46,060 nt of DNA from Porogramme epimiltina (lineage: Eukaryota; Basidiomycota; Agaricomycetes; Polyporales; Polyporaceae), in assembly GCA_900155495.1 (NCBI GenBank), contig FTLJ01000133.1:1-46060 (forward strand). The letters are read 5' to 3'. The notes beneath the pieces are model-generated. The model was not told the origin of the DNA. It was given only the letters and a program-made list of their open reading frames with translations, and made no database searches. A program made the position numbers and the translations under genes. Of the stretch, positions 34,073 through 45,273 are shown one piece after another. Each line of letters begins with the position of its first letter. The first letter of the stretch is position 1.

Positions 34073-35678
34073 TCAATCCTTAAGTGCCTCCGGGTCGGGC
34101 GACTCCCACATCCACCCCTGCATCCCCCCAAACATCTCCGCAACCTCGTTCTCCAGCGCCACGCGCTTCTCCGCGTCCTTACCCTCCCTTACCACGCGCC
34201 ACGCCCTCACGCACTCGTGCACCTCCCTCGGGCTACTGAGCCCCACCACGACCGGCATCCCCTCCTCCCCCGCACGCGCGAACGCAAAGCCCGTCGCGAG
34301 CGCCGGCAGCCCGCCCTCCCACCCCGCGTCCCTGCACGCCGCGCACGCCCTCATCGCCATGTGCTTCACGCCCGGGTGCGCGGGGTGCCACGCGGGGTGG
34401 TGCAGCGTGAGGAGGCCCATGCAGAGCGGCGACGCGGTCGCGAGCCGCCGCACGCCCGCGCGCCCCGCAAACTGCGCGCGCGCGTGCGTCGCGAAGAGCG
34501 CGTTCTGGAGCGTGACGTGCACGTACGACAGGAGCGCGTCGAGCGGCCGGTACGGCGGCGTGTGCCGCACGAGCAGCGCGAGGCGCAGCAGCACCGGGAG
34601 CGGGAGGCCTGTGTGTAGTCGTGTGCAGGGCTGGGTCAGCGTGCGGCGCTCCGGCGTGCTAGTATGACAGCGGGGTGCGGGTGCAGAGATCGAGAAAATG
34701 TGGGGTGGCAGGGGTGCGGGGATGCGAGAAAAAACAAGAGGTTGGGGATGCGGACGGGGACGGGGACGACAGGGAAGGGCGCGGGGGGGAGGGAGCGGGT
34801 GCTGAGAGCGGAAACGCACCGGAAATGCCGACGTTCTTCACCAAGCCCTCGTCCTGCAGCCTGCGCAGCTCCGCGACGGCGTCGAGGATCTTCTGGTCGC
34901 CGGGCCCCCAAATCTTGCCCTCCTGGCCCTCCGCGAGCCCGTACTCGGCGCTCTGCGCCGCGAGCGCCGCGTCCGGGTTTCCCGCCGCGCCCGCGGGCCC
35001 CACCGGCGCGCACACGTACTCGACGTCGTGCAGGTACACAGTATCGAGGTAGGTCGTGTGCAGCCGCGCGAGGCTGCGCTTGACGCTCGCGCGGATCGTC
35101 GCCGGCGAGTAGTCGAACTCGCTCTGCTTGGAGCCGTACCGCCCGCACTTGGTCATCTGGCGCGCCGGACGTCCGTTAGTATTTTCGTCCCGCGGGGAAG
35201 ACGGGGTAGGCGGCGCACGATCTGGTAAGACGACCGCGGAAACTCGGACTCGAGGACCTTGAGGGCCGTGCCGAGGACGATCTCGGAGGGGCCATAGTAT
35301 GGAGAAGTGTCGAAGGCGCGGATGCCGTATCTTCGAGGAAGAAAAAAAGTAGGTTGCTACCCCCAACGAACATACTAGTGCGATCAACGTACCGGAGTGC
35401 GAGCCGCACTGTGCGAACGGGAAGATCGCTAGAGTACGTAGCTTCAGAGTTGTAGAAGTGCGAAAAGGTCGCCGCGCCGAAAACGATCTCCGGGACCCCC
35501 GTCGCCTCCACTTCTTTCTGCACGATCGACCGTGAGCTGTGCCACGGATTAGACTAGGAACAGGAGCGTGGCGCACCACCGGAAGGCCGTCCACCGGCGC
35601 ATCCTCCTCGCCATCCGGGATGTCCTCCAATGGCGGGAGCGCAAAAACGGGCTGAGGGGATCCGAGAGCGACGACCAT
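34073..35678 (-). CDS. ARA2: NAD(P)-dependent aldo-keto reductase, D-arabinose dehydrogenase (ARA2) type
   Basis: Model: five exons (35678-35577, 35517-35393, 35330-35219, 35156-34820, 34608-34073), 403 residues. Yeast Ara2 oxidises D-arabinose towards erythroascorbate in the cytosol; plant homologues are L-galactose dehydrogenases. The aldo-keto reductase tetrad is visible: D83 (AFDTSPYYG), Y88, K116 (MTKCGRYG) and H156 (TVYLHDVEY). Also present are GPSEIVLG, the segment VKNVGISGLPLPVLLRL and a C-terminal VVGLSSPREV. It is longer than Ara2 (335), with an acidic N-terminal extension of about 35 residues and a Gly/Ala-rich insert after H156. The first intron was fixed by frame (GTGCGC...GTGCAG, 59 nt); intron 4 is long (211 nt). 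Substrate is by homology only. Confidence 0.88.
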
Positions 35679-36040
35679 GGTGCTTGCGCTTTAGCTACCA
35701 GCAGCGATAAAGACGAGCTTGCGACCCCAGGGAAGGTTCTTGATGGTTTTATAGCAAGCTGAACGGGCCGCCTTACAGATCATCCACGGACCCCGCAACG
35801 ATAGGAACGCGCGCCATTCTCAGCCACCTATCGCAAAAACGGTCACGAGTCCGTGCATCCCACCGACCCGCCGAGATTCGGGGGAAGAGGACTGAATTCC
35901 TGAAGCGAGCGAAGACAAATAGGATTTACGTTGGAACGGACGACGACAGCGACTCTACACAGATGGTGCCCCCGGGCACGGCGCATCCGACCGCTCCGAC
36001 CGCACATGCCCTCCGTAACTGCAGCACACCGCCTAGACCT
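35679..36040. other. Promoter region of the ARA2-like gene
   Basis: These 362 bp lie between the ARA2-like start and the stop of the NDUFA4-like gene. A minus-strand CTATAAAA (35747-35754) is the likely TATA box. No gene was seen. Confidence 0.5.
35747..35754 (-). promoter_or_regulatory. TATA box of the ARA2-like gene
   Basis: CTATAAAA on the minus strand, about 70 bp before the start codon at 35678. Sequence and distance fit a fungal core promoter. Confidence 0.5.
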
Positions 36041-36573
36041 TTACAGCTTCTTGCGGTCCCAGCTGGAAAATGACGCACACACGCACGCACGCGCGCGGCG
36101 AACGTTCGTTACCACATGTTCGCGAGCAGGCGAGCGAAGCGGGCGGGGCGTACCTTTTGTCGAAGTGCTGGTTGACGGTGAGGAGCTTCGTGCCCTCGTT
36201 GGGCTTAATCTCGTTCCAGGGAGTCGGGTTGTCCTTCGTCCAGACGACTGGACGGACACAGGAATAGGACGGAAGAGGGGTGCGTGTTGAGCACCGTGGA
36301 GCAAAAGGGGAGGGGTGGAGCGGACGCACCAGCAGGGCCGCGGGCGAGGCGGGTCAAGTACCAGCTCGCACCAACGACGACGACACCGACGACGGCGTAG
36401 CTGGGGCAATTGAGCACCGGTGCGCGGTGCGGAGCAAGTGGAGATACTCACATAGGCGTCGCCTTGGGTGACGGGTTGGGGCGTCAGCAGGGGGATTTAC
36501 AGGGCAGAAGCGCAGACGGGCGGACCTCAATGGCGAACCAGTTCTTCATGAAACCCCGGCGGAACTGCGACAT
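36041..36573 (-). CDS. NDUFA4-like (MLRQ) respiratory-chain subunit
   Basis: Model: five exons (36573-36526, 36462-36452, 36400-36330, 36247-36154, 36062-36041), 81 residues. Layout: short basic N terminus (MSQFRRGFMKNWFAIE), one membrane span at about 20-40 (YAVVGVVVVGASWYLTRLAR), then VVWTKDNPTPWNEIKPNEGT and a Lys-rich end. This is the pattern of the NDUFA4/MLRQ family, first assigned to complex I and in mammals shown to belong to cytochrome c oxidase; placement in fungi is open. It would act at the mitochondrial inner membrane. Exon 2 is only 11 nt, yet it restores the family motif E-A-T-P-I-Y and the frame. A second in-frame ATG at 36549 would shorten the protein by eight residues. Confidence 0.85.
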
Positions 36574-38122
36574 GACGACGAAGAAGGAGTGGGGAAACGA
36601 GGAATAGAATGAGGACGATGACGGGCAGGAGCGCTGTGTTGGACCCGCGTTTTCGACTTCACCCGACCGCCCGGGCGGAATTCCCACGGTCGGCCGAGCA
36701 GCCTGGCCGTCGTTCTCGCCCTGTCTCGTTCGTTGCATATCTCATCCTGTGCGTCTTCAAGATAGCTCGCCCCGCGCACGCTGCGATGACGTCGCTAAAC
36801 TGCATGGAGGCACCTTGCCCGCGCCCCGTGTGTCCACAGCATACGTCCGCGAACCTTTGCGCCCTGAAGAACGCGAAGGAGGTGCAGGAACCCTCCAAGT
36901 ACGCCGCCTCCAGCGTGCGGGGCAATGACGTCCGCCGGACTCTGACACCATCCAGATTTCCGTGAGCAGAAGGGGCGACCCCGCAGGACACTCATCCGCC
37001 TGACCGCCGTCTGGCAACGACGGATTCTGTTCGGGACGACAGTCCGACCTGCACATCGCAGCGCGCGCCGCCAGAAGTCGCGGAGCGGGGGGAGGGCGTG
37101 CACGGTGGACTCGCAAGCTCAGCCTTGAGAGTTCTATCCGCGGTGCCCCCGCAACGCCTTCGGAATACTTATCGTGCCCGGTTCGGTACCGCAGGAATCC
37201 CGCGGATGCCATACACGGGCCGAGATGCGACCAGGGTCCCATTCAGCGCGCTGGCGCGATCGCGCCGCGCGTAGGGAGACTGCTCGCTCGACCTCGCCGT
37301 TAATGAGGACTATGTACCCAGACGGGAGAAGACCCTCCCGCAACGTGCGATAGATCTCGCTGCGAAGAGGCCCTGCAAGTCTTTACCTTTCCTGCTTGCG
37401 CTGAGCGCCCTGAACCCTCCTCGGTGGTTCTAGTCGCCGCGCGCGTCCCTGGGCGTGACCATTCCCCTCGCGCGTCGCGAGCACGGTGCGTACGCGCAGA
37501 CCCTTTCCTTTCCTTGCTTCGCGTTCGCGTTCTCGCCCCTCGCGCCCCCGCCGGGCGTCCGCCATTCAAATCGCCGTCCGACATGTCCGAGGCGCACCCT
37601 CTCTGCGCGCTCGTGGGAAGAGCGAGGATGCGTACTTCGAAGTTCGAAGCCACCGGCTGCCTGTGGCGCGGATGCCGATCGCCCTCCCTCAGAGCGCCCG
37701 CGCAGTCTGCACCCTGTACTGCGCCTCCACCGTTGGCTGCTCGGGCCCCGCCGCGGTCTGCGGTGTGCACGAGCCTAGGGCGCCGCCCCACCGGGCGCGG
37801 GGTAACGCGCGCAACGCGCAATGCGCGTTGGCTGATGCGCTACTGGCTGGTAGGTTATACTCCCTCGCAATTCCGTATGGCCGCCAGGGGCTAGACCGAG
37901 CAAAGACAGGGTTCCGAACTGACCTCTAAATGAGGCACGAAGCACAATCAATTGCGACAGCAAAGCGTGACAACAGAGAGGTAGCGTAGAGAATACTCGT
38001 ACAATTCATACGACGCGGTCCGCGAAGCACGCACGGACGTTTTACACGAATTTTTGAGGCGGCGCTTCCGAGGTGGAGGTGGAGACGGGGTGGGGTAGGG
38101 TGGGGGTTAGTTAACGTCACGC
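36574..38122. other. 1.5-kb intergenic: NDUFA4-like promoter and NUP160 3' flank
   Basis: Both flanking genes are on the minus strand. The region is GC-rich with several open frames (for example 37424-37894 plus, 37300-37821 minus), but all are Arg/Pro/Ala-rich shadows without domain or convincing splice pattern. A duplicated TTCGAA lies near 37637-37650. No gene is proposed. Confidence 0.4.
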
Positions 38123-41100
38123 TCATGCGCTCGCCACGGCCGCCGCGCGCACCGCCAGGCTGCACTTTTGCACGCGCTTCGAGCGCGTCGCGACCTCGGC
38201 GCGCAGCGCGTCGAGCAGCGTGCGCGCGCGCGGCGCGAGCTCCGCCTTCTGCGCGTCCGCCGCGACGAGCACCTGATCGATGAGTGTGTACGGCAGCCAC
38301 GTCACGCCCGCTGCCTTCGCGAGTTCGTCCGTCAGCTGCGTCCCGCTCTGGTCCAGGCCGTCCCGCGATATTCCCGAGCAGGCGCGCAAAAAGCAAGCGA
38401 ACAGAAGTCAGCGATGCTCGTTGAGGGTTACGAGAGGGACGCGCGCGATGCGAGAGAAGGCGCGGAGGCGAGGGGGGCAGAGGGGAGCGCAGGGGAAAAA
38501 GTGAGCTGCCAGACCACTCACCGTGCGCATCATCGACAGCGTGTGTTCCAAGGCCGCCTCGAAAACTTCGAATCGCAGGCACGTACGGATGAGGTACTCG
38601 GGGTGGTGCTCCTAACACCGCACAAGCAAAACACGCGTCCGCGTTAGCACACACCGTTGCTTCGTTCGCAGGCGTCCTGAACGCACCTCGAGCGTATTCA
38701 CGAGCCACGGGGGCGGTGCCGCGCGGCGGTCCAAGCCCATGACCGTCTCGAGCACGACCTTGGTGTACGCGTAGTCCGTGCGCGGCCCGTCGTGCTGCTC
38801 GAGCGATTGCCGCAGGTACCGCCAGCCCTGGTCCGCCGGCGTCCCGGGCCAGGACGAGACCTTGTCCGTGAGCAGCCAATCGGACGTGTCCTCGCTCCTG
38901 CAGCGCGCGAACGCGGGGATGGGAAAGAGGGAGAGGGCGAGGAAAAAAGGGGGTGGAGGCAGGTCATCAGTATCGCATCGAACATCGAGACGCATCGGAC
39001 ATCGCGCATCGGCCATCGCGCACGCCCGAGCGAACGGGTTTAGGTGGGCGGTCCCGGCCCGGGCCCACCACCGCGGCGCGGGGCAAGGGGGGCGCAATGC
39101 GGGGAATCAGGGGAGGGGCGCGAGACGAGAGAGAGGGTGCTTACATCACGGAGTCTGGGTCCCGCGACAGGCGGAGGCACCGCGCCGCGAGGTGGGCGAA
39201 CAGGTCAGACATGTCAACGTCGAGGCTGCGCGCGGCAGCCATGGCCGTGTTGAACCGGTTCGCCTGCGCGAGGCGCAGGACGAGGGAGGCAGGGGGGAGC
39301 GCAAAGTCTGGGCACGGTCCGCGAGGCGGGCAGGGGAGGGGAGCGAGGGCACCGTCAGTACCGGGGCGTGCGCGCGCGAAACAGGGGTCGAGGGTCCGGA
39401 TAGGGGAAGGACGTACCACCGGCCGCCAGGAGCGTGGGGTCCCTACGGGCGAGCTCGACCCGCGCGGCGAGCAGCGCATACTCGAATTGCATGTCCTTGA
39501 GCTCGACAACCTCGGAGTCACGCTTTCCCAGCCCGTACTTTACCTCCGGGATATGTTTGGACAGCCTACGGCGTTTGCGGGGCTGCTGGCGGGCAGGGTC
39601 AGCGAGCCTCATTAGCTTCCATTTTCGGGTCTCCACCCACCTCGTGCCCGATCTGACCAGCCTCTGCAATGATGGGAAGGGTGATCCATTGGCTCCTCGG
39701 GTCCACCAGCGCGAGCGCGTTCATCGCTACGACATAGGCTTCTAGCTGCAGCTCTGCGAGCTCGACGAATGCAGCCGCGTCGCCCATCGCGGCCGAGAAC
39801 TTGCGTGCGCGTTGGTACATCGTGAGCGCCGCTATCTGCCCGTTAACACCGTCCGCGTCCATGCTGTGGGAGAGCGGGGCCGGACTCACCATTACGGTAG
39901 TCCCCCCTGGAGACATACCACGTGTAGAGAATACGAGAGTAGAAAGGTCGGATCCGAGGGTCCGCGTTCCGGGCCTTGAAAGCCAGCGCGTCCTCCAACT
40001 CGTCGGCCAGACCGGCAAAATTGAAGGCCATGAGCCTGTCGACCGCGTTCTCCTCGCACATCCGGTAAATCAGCTGACTGACGGAGTCCCTTTTTCTGAC
40101 AGACCCGCGTCAGCGTTCGGCATGAACAAATCGGGGAGACAGGGAGCGCACAGTCGTTCGTAGGGCGTCGAGACCAGGGCGGCGTACGCGTCCTCGTACT
40201 GGCCTAGATCCGTGAGGCCCTTTATCGCGGTGTGGTACAAGCTTGACGTGTCCAATCCCGGCGCGGCGACGGACAGCGCGAGCTGCGTAAAGTGGACATC
40301 GTACTGCGTGTTCCCGGCGGTCTTGAACAGATCCGCGACGTGGAGATAGAACTCGAACTGCGTAGGGAAGATGCGTCCCCCGGGAAGGACGACGGCCAGT
40401 GCCTCCTGGTCGTCGATTGACAGCGCAGAGTGCGGACCTAGGCGGGTCGGAGTGGCAGTGGCAAAGCCTAAATCAGCCCCGAGCCCCGATCACGAAAGAA
40501 AAGGCAGTCACGCTCACCAAAGCTCCCCGCGAGCACCTCCATTGTCTCCGCCGCGTCGTCGAACCGCCCCTCGTCCAAGTGCAGTCGCGCCTGGACGCAC
40601 GTCACACTGGGCGTACGGGGAAGCCACGCAAGCGCCTCCCGCGCGACCTCGCGGTAGCCCAGCAGTCGCAGCCGCTCGCAGAACAGCACCTCGAGCCGCG
40701 TCGCGTGCGCGGGCGAGAGCGACTGCAGAAGCCCCGTCGCGTCGAGGAGGCGGTGCGCGGCGACGGGCAGGCCCGCGTGCGAGTGCCCGTAGAGCGCCGC
40801 GAGCCGGTGCACGAGCGAGTGGGCCGGCTGGAACTTGCTAGGCCCCGCGCCCGCGACGCCGCCGGCGGAGGAGACGTGCATGTTGCGCATCTGCGCGACG
40901 ACGTCCTCGTCTGCTCCCCCCGAGGAAGCGCCGTGCCCCGCTTGCGCTGCCGCGTCGCCTGCGGGCTGCCGCGCGACGTGCCGCAACATCGCGATGCCCC
41001 GGAAGACGACGAAAATCTCGGCGAGGAGGCTCGCGTCCCATTGCCGCAACTCCCCGTCCAGGAAAAGGAGAAGGATCATGAGGGAGAGCGAAATGTCATA

Positions 41101-43197
41101 ACGCGCGTGGATCGAGGTTGTGACGTATGAAGCGGTGAGGGCCTTTACCCACTCGGGACTGGTGGGCCGGGAAAGGAGCTCGGCCTCGTCTTCTTCCCTC
41201 TTCACTTCCTTGTCGAATCCGCCGATTATATCGAGGACGAAGCGAGCACCTTCCTGGATATTACCGAGATTCTTGAGGCGGTCCGCAACCCAGAAGACCA
41301 GGGTTTCGTCAATTTCCTCGCTGAAAGACGTCGACCGCACCTGGTCCTCGATAATATCCGGGTAAGGGAAAGCCGTTTCTTGGTGGGCGACCTCGTGGAG
41401 TCGGTCCTCCAGCATCCGGAGCAGGCGGGGGCCAAGCCGGCTGCGCATTACCCAGAGGACCTCCAGCAGGGCGAACTGGTGATCGACGGTTTGAGTGGCC
41501 GAGAGCTGCCGGTGGAGGCGCAGCGACAGGTCCTCTCCTGCAAGGGACGCGACCCGTTCCCGCTCAATAATAAGAATGCCGTCATCGGGGTTGCCGCGGC
41601 CTATTGCCAAAGGCCAGCGGCCATTCCGCTCAATCTCTCGGCAGCGGGCTATGAAACCTTCCCAGTCCCGCTTCAGCGCATTCCAGTAGTTCTGGTCCAG
41701 CGGCGCCCCAGTCTTCAAGTCCTTGGTTCGCTGAACGGTGCATCCGACGACGGAGGCGATTTGCTCCGCGACCGTTGCGTAGGAAGCGAGCAGTTGAGGA
41801 GCGTAGGGCGGCGGCAGAGAGCGGAGCGCGTCGGTGTATTGAGTAATGGCGGACTGCAGCGTGAGGGGGGAGAAGGTGCCAGGGCGCATGATAGCGTCGA
41901 AGAATTTGTCGGCCATCGAGCCGCTTGAAAGCAACAGCTCGTCCAAGAAGGCAGGCGTTAGCTCCGCTTCTTGCGCGTAGGTCGCCGAGGTCCAGCCTGT
42001 GGACACGGCCGAAGCCTCCCAAGGAAGAAGCCGGACTTCTACCATGGACTGGCCTTGCTTGTCCCAGAGCGTGTACAGCGTGCCGTCCAGGACAGTGAAG
42101 TCCTGAAGGTGGCAGTGTACGCTTGTTTCAGAAGCCTCGAACGCAGGGAGAGGCCGCAGGATATCTCCGTCAACTAAGAATAGTTGAAAGAAGCCGCCGG
42201 AGGTAAGGGAGCCCTCAGTGGGTATGAAGGCCAAGACATGCGGATCATCCGTGTGGTCCGGCGTAAAGATGCAAAGCAGCTTCTGCGGCTCTGGGGGAAG
42301 TAGGACTAAAGGCTTCGCGGGGCTTGGGGACGCTCGCGGAGCATGGACGACACGACCCGGGGCCGCAGATGGAAGGACGTATTCCGCAACGCATCCACCT
42401 CTTGCTGTCCACATGCGAAGATGGCGGTCGCGAGATAGGGTCCATACGTTCCCGATATCTGTCGGTTGCGGGTGGCTGGATATGCAGACGATATCCGAGC
42501 CCCCGGGTGGCGAAGCGTGAAGGAGAGATGTAAGGGAGTGGAGGAAGGAGCGGGAGTCGGATTTGGACTCTCGCCAAATGTCTGATAACAGGAAGACGCG
42601 AGGAGTAAGGCGTAAAGCTTAAGTGTGAAGATGAGAGATTGGCTTACCGTCCGTTGTGTCACCGCCAAGGTCATCTGCCTCCAGGCGGAGAATGGAGCCG
42701 TCGGGAAGGGTGAGGACTACGGAATGAGTGCTCTGCACCTGGACGAGGCCGTCACAGGGAGTCTGAATTACATATTCGCGATACCACCTGCGGTTGGCGG
42801 CGGGTGACCAGAGAGGCGCGCCCTCGCGGAGCGGGATTACGATCCGGTAGAGGGATGAGAAGCGGGTCGCGAGGAGGACGTGGAGCTCCTCATTCTCCCA
42901 GAGCATGATCGAGGGGCTAGGGAGAATTGCTGCGGGGAAATCGAAGCGAAGGGGCGGGATGTCGTGTGCGAGGGAGAGGAGTTCCAACAAGTGACCGTCA
43001 TGAGAGACTCGGAGGAGGATTGTGCCTGTCTGGGTGAAATGGAAAAGGGCAGCGAAGGAGGCGTGTTCTGGGGACTGGGAGGACGGGTAGCGCGGCGGGT
43101 CGGTGGGGAAGGCGGTCTGGGTGGAGAAGACAGGGATGGGCTGTGTGGCTGGGAAGAGGGCTGAGAGATGGGACGCGACGAGGACCGAGGGTTCCAT
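38123..43197 (-). CDS. NUP160: Nucleoporin Nup160/Nup120, Y-complex subunit
   Basis: Model: ten exons (43197-42648, 42581-40518, 40467-40152, 40095-39890, 39831-39641, 39585-39417, 39307-39145, 38897-38687, 38611-38522, 38347-38123), 1,394 residues. It belongs to the Nup84/Nup107 (Y) complex, the scaffold of the nuclear pore. The N-terminal about 450 residues look like a beta-propeller (NVWTLSRDRHLRMWTARGG is Nup160-typical); the rest is alpha-helical solenoid, with recognisable segments YSRILYTWYVSRGDYRNAAL, MYQRARKFSAAMGDAA, a basic PRKRRRLSKHIPE and LEEHHPEYLIRTCLRFE near the end. Start 43197 was preferred to in-frame ATG 43434, whose extension is Arg/Pro-rich and unlike the family. The exon 6 donor has two options (GTGGTA or GTACGT); the stronger was used. 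Introns of 247 and 174 nt near the 3' end are less certain. Confidence 0.88.
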
Positions 43198-44093
43198 GGT
43201 GGCGGGGCACGAGGAGTGGCGAGTGCGGGCGGGGGTGTGCGTCGTGCGGGCGGGCAGGGCCCAGGTACGCGGCCAGAGAGGGGGATCTAGACCGTGCCGT
43301 GCGAGTGGAGAGTGGTCGTGCAGGGAGTTGGAACCCAGTTCGAGCGCGGCAGGTGCAGGCGTAGGCAGGCAGAGAGCCTTGCAGACCTCGGCACTCAACA
43401 CAAGGGCGCGTCGTGCAACGCGCACGTCACGCACGCGTGTCCGTGACCGTGACCAATATGCTGTGACATGATTTTCCGCGGGCCTTGGGTCCCAGGCCTG
43501 GAGAACGTCTCCCAGCTACTGCCAGGTGCTGCCTCCCACCCACCGTCTGCACACTAGTCCCCCTCTTCGCACCGCGTGCTCCCCCGCATGCTCTCTCCAG
43601 AATTCCTCACGCGACGCGTCTCCCATACCCAGCCCTTTCCGCGTCACATACCCTCTCCCCTTCGTCATCCACGCTGATATCTACCCGATTCTCATTGCCA
43701 GCCGTGAACCTATGTCTCGCCGCGATCCGACGCCTTTTCCTACTCCATGCGGTTGCAGCATGAGGCGTTTCGTCACCAGCCCTTCTCTCTCCCGCCCCCT
43801 CCTTCTACCCCGATCCAGAGGAATCTCGCTAAACGACACTCCTCCTCCTCTGTCCGCGACGCGTGTATATAAGTCCCCGACCCCGCCCTCCATGACGGTA
43901 AGCTAATCCTACACCGTTTGGCTGAGCCTCGTCTCCTCCACAGACAGGCCCGGCTTCTGTTTCCTCTTCACCTTTCCTTTCCCTGTACATTAGATCTTCA
44001 TACCCTTTGCGCCCCTCGCTGACCGCACCACCCTTGCCCGACCCTCGCCCGACGACGTTCGCCCCCACCTCCGCACGCTCGCGCCCCCGCCCG
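43198..44093. other. Divergent intergenic, NUP160 (-) and unknown 160-residue gene (+)
   Basis: These 896 bp contain both promoters. A TATATAAG at 43866-43873 serves the plus gene, followed by a probable 46-nt 5' UTR intron (43898-43943, GTAAGC...CCACAG). The left part is G-rich on the plus strand. No other gene was recognised. Confidence 0.5.
43866..43873 (+). promoter_or_regulatory. TATA box of the 160-residue protein gene
   Basis: TATATAAG is a strong TATA match. It predicts transcription start near 43895-43905, so the ATG at 43892 is probably at or before the cap site and the ATG at 44094 is the likely start. Confidence 0.6.
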
Positions 44094-44769
44094 ATGGACG
44101 TCGGCACCTACGACGCCATCCTCTTCCCCGCCGACGACCGCCCGCCGCACATCGTCCCGCTCATGACCAGCCCGGCCCCCCTCGGGGCCCACGGCTCCCC
44201 TCCCGCTGAGCCGTACCGCGCCGGCCGCGTCCCGCACCCGGAGATGTACATGGACTACATCGCCGACCAGCTCGGCTCCCAGGCGTGGCGTTTCCATGTG
44301 AGTGCCTCGCCTTCCTTTGCACACATTCTAGTTGCCGGACGCTCTTGCTAAATCGCCGAACCCCTCCACCCCGTCCACCCGTCGCGTACGATGCCGTATT
44401 GCACACGCGCTCGCGTCCTCGTCCGCGTTCCCGGCTGCCCGGTTTTTCCGTCACTCCCCTCGCGCCCACTCGCGCCCGCGCCCTCGGCAGCTCGTGGAGG
44501 CCCTCGACGGCATGCTCAAGAAGTTCCCCACGCCCTACATCGTCTTCTACCCCACCGTTTCGCGCGACGGGATGGCATTCCCGGTCAACAAGTGCATCCG
44601 CGAGATTCAGGGCCAGGTGTTCGCTGACGCCCGCGCCTGGCGAGGCAATCTGGTCGTGGCAAAGTACCGCGATGCGGACTACTCGGCCATGACCGACGCC
44701 TCCATGGCCGACTTCCCCATCATCAAGAACTACCTCTCCACCCACCTCGCCCCTTTGCCCTCTCCCTAA
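44094..44769 (+). CDS. Conserved-looking protein of unknown function
   Basis: Model: two exons (44094-44297, 44491-44769), 160 residues, with a 193-nt intron. I do not recognise a named family. The protein is compact and well ordered: YDAILFPADDRPPHIVPLMT, HPEMYMDYIADQLGSQAW, then after the intron LVEALDGMLKKFPTPYIVFY, PTVSRDGMAFPVNKCIREIQ and ADFPIIKNYLSTHLAP. There is no signal peptide or membrane segment. Codon use is strongly biased to C/G at the third base, as in well-expressed housekeeping genes nearby, and low-complexity sequence is absent, so this is a real gene. An upstream ATG at 43892 could add 52 Ser/Pro/Arg-rich residues in frame through a 46-nt intron, but the TATA position argues against it. 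Confidence 0.75.
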
Positions 44770-45273
44770 GGGCCCAAGGTGCGCAGCCTTCTCCGCACCG
44801 TCGCCTGTGCTCATCTCTCTAAATAAATGGAACTTTCTAGGATTGACAGAGCCACGCCCGTCAAGCGTCCCTGAGCCGGTCGGGTCACCGCGCGGTTGCA
44901 CACGGACAGCGTTTTTTTACCCCCTTCTCCGCATTCTTGCACTTTTTTTCAGCTTCTTTCTCACTCGCATCTTTGTACGTGCGCCTTTCGTAATTTCTTC
45001 GTTTCCTTCTTCTCGGCGCCTCCAGCGCCCTTCCTATTGCCCCCGCACCTGTATATATCCCTTCCACTCTCTGGATCGTCGATGTGTGTATATTATACGC
45101 GCGCTCCTAATAAATTGTAAATATTCCCTCCAGATTCGCACACGATCAGATAACGCGCTGAGAGGCAATGCGGAGAGCAGCGAACGAGCTCCGAGTAACC
45201 GAGGGCACGCCCAACTCCGCCGCGTGCCCCGACCCTCCCCGCGCCAGCGAGGCCCCGGCGGGATCCTCCATCC
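44770..45273. other. Convergent intergenic, unknown gene (+) and heme-binding gene (-)
   Basis: These 504 bp hold two 3' UTRs. Possible polyadenylation signals are AATAAATGG near 44822 and AATAAATTG near 45109. T-rich and C-rich stretches occur; no gene was seen. Confidence 0.5.

Noticed and set aside
37637..37650. Heat-shock-like repeat TTCGAAGTTCGAA
   Set aside because: Spacing does not fit alternating nGAAn/nTTCn units and no heat-shock gene starts nearby.
43198..43434. Upstream in-frame ATG for NUP160 at 43434
   Set aside because: The extra 79 residues are Arg/Pro/Ala/His-rich and unlike a nucleoporin propeller start; the ATG at 43197 begins a normal sequence.
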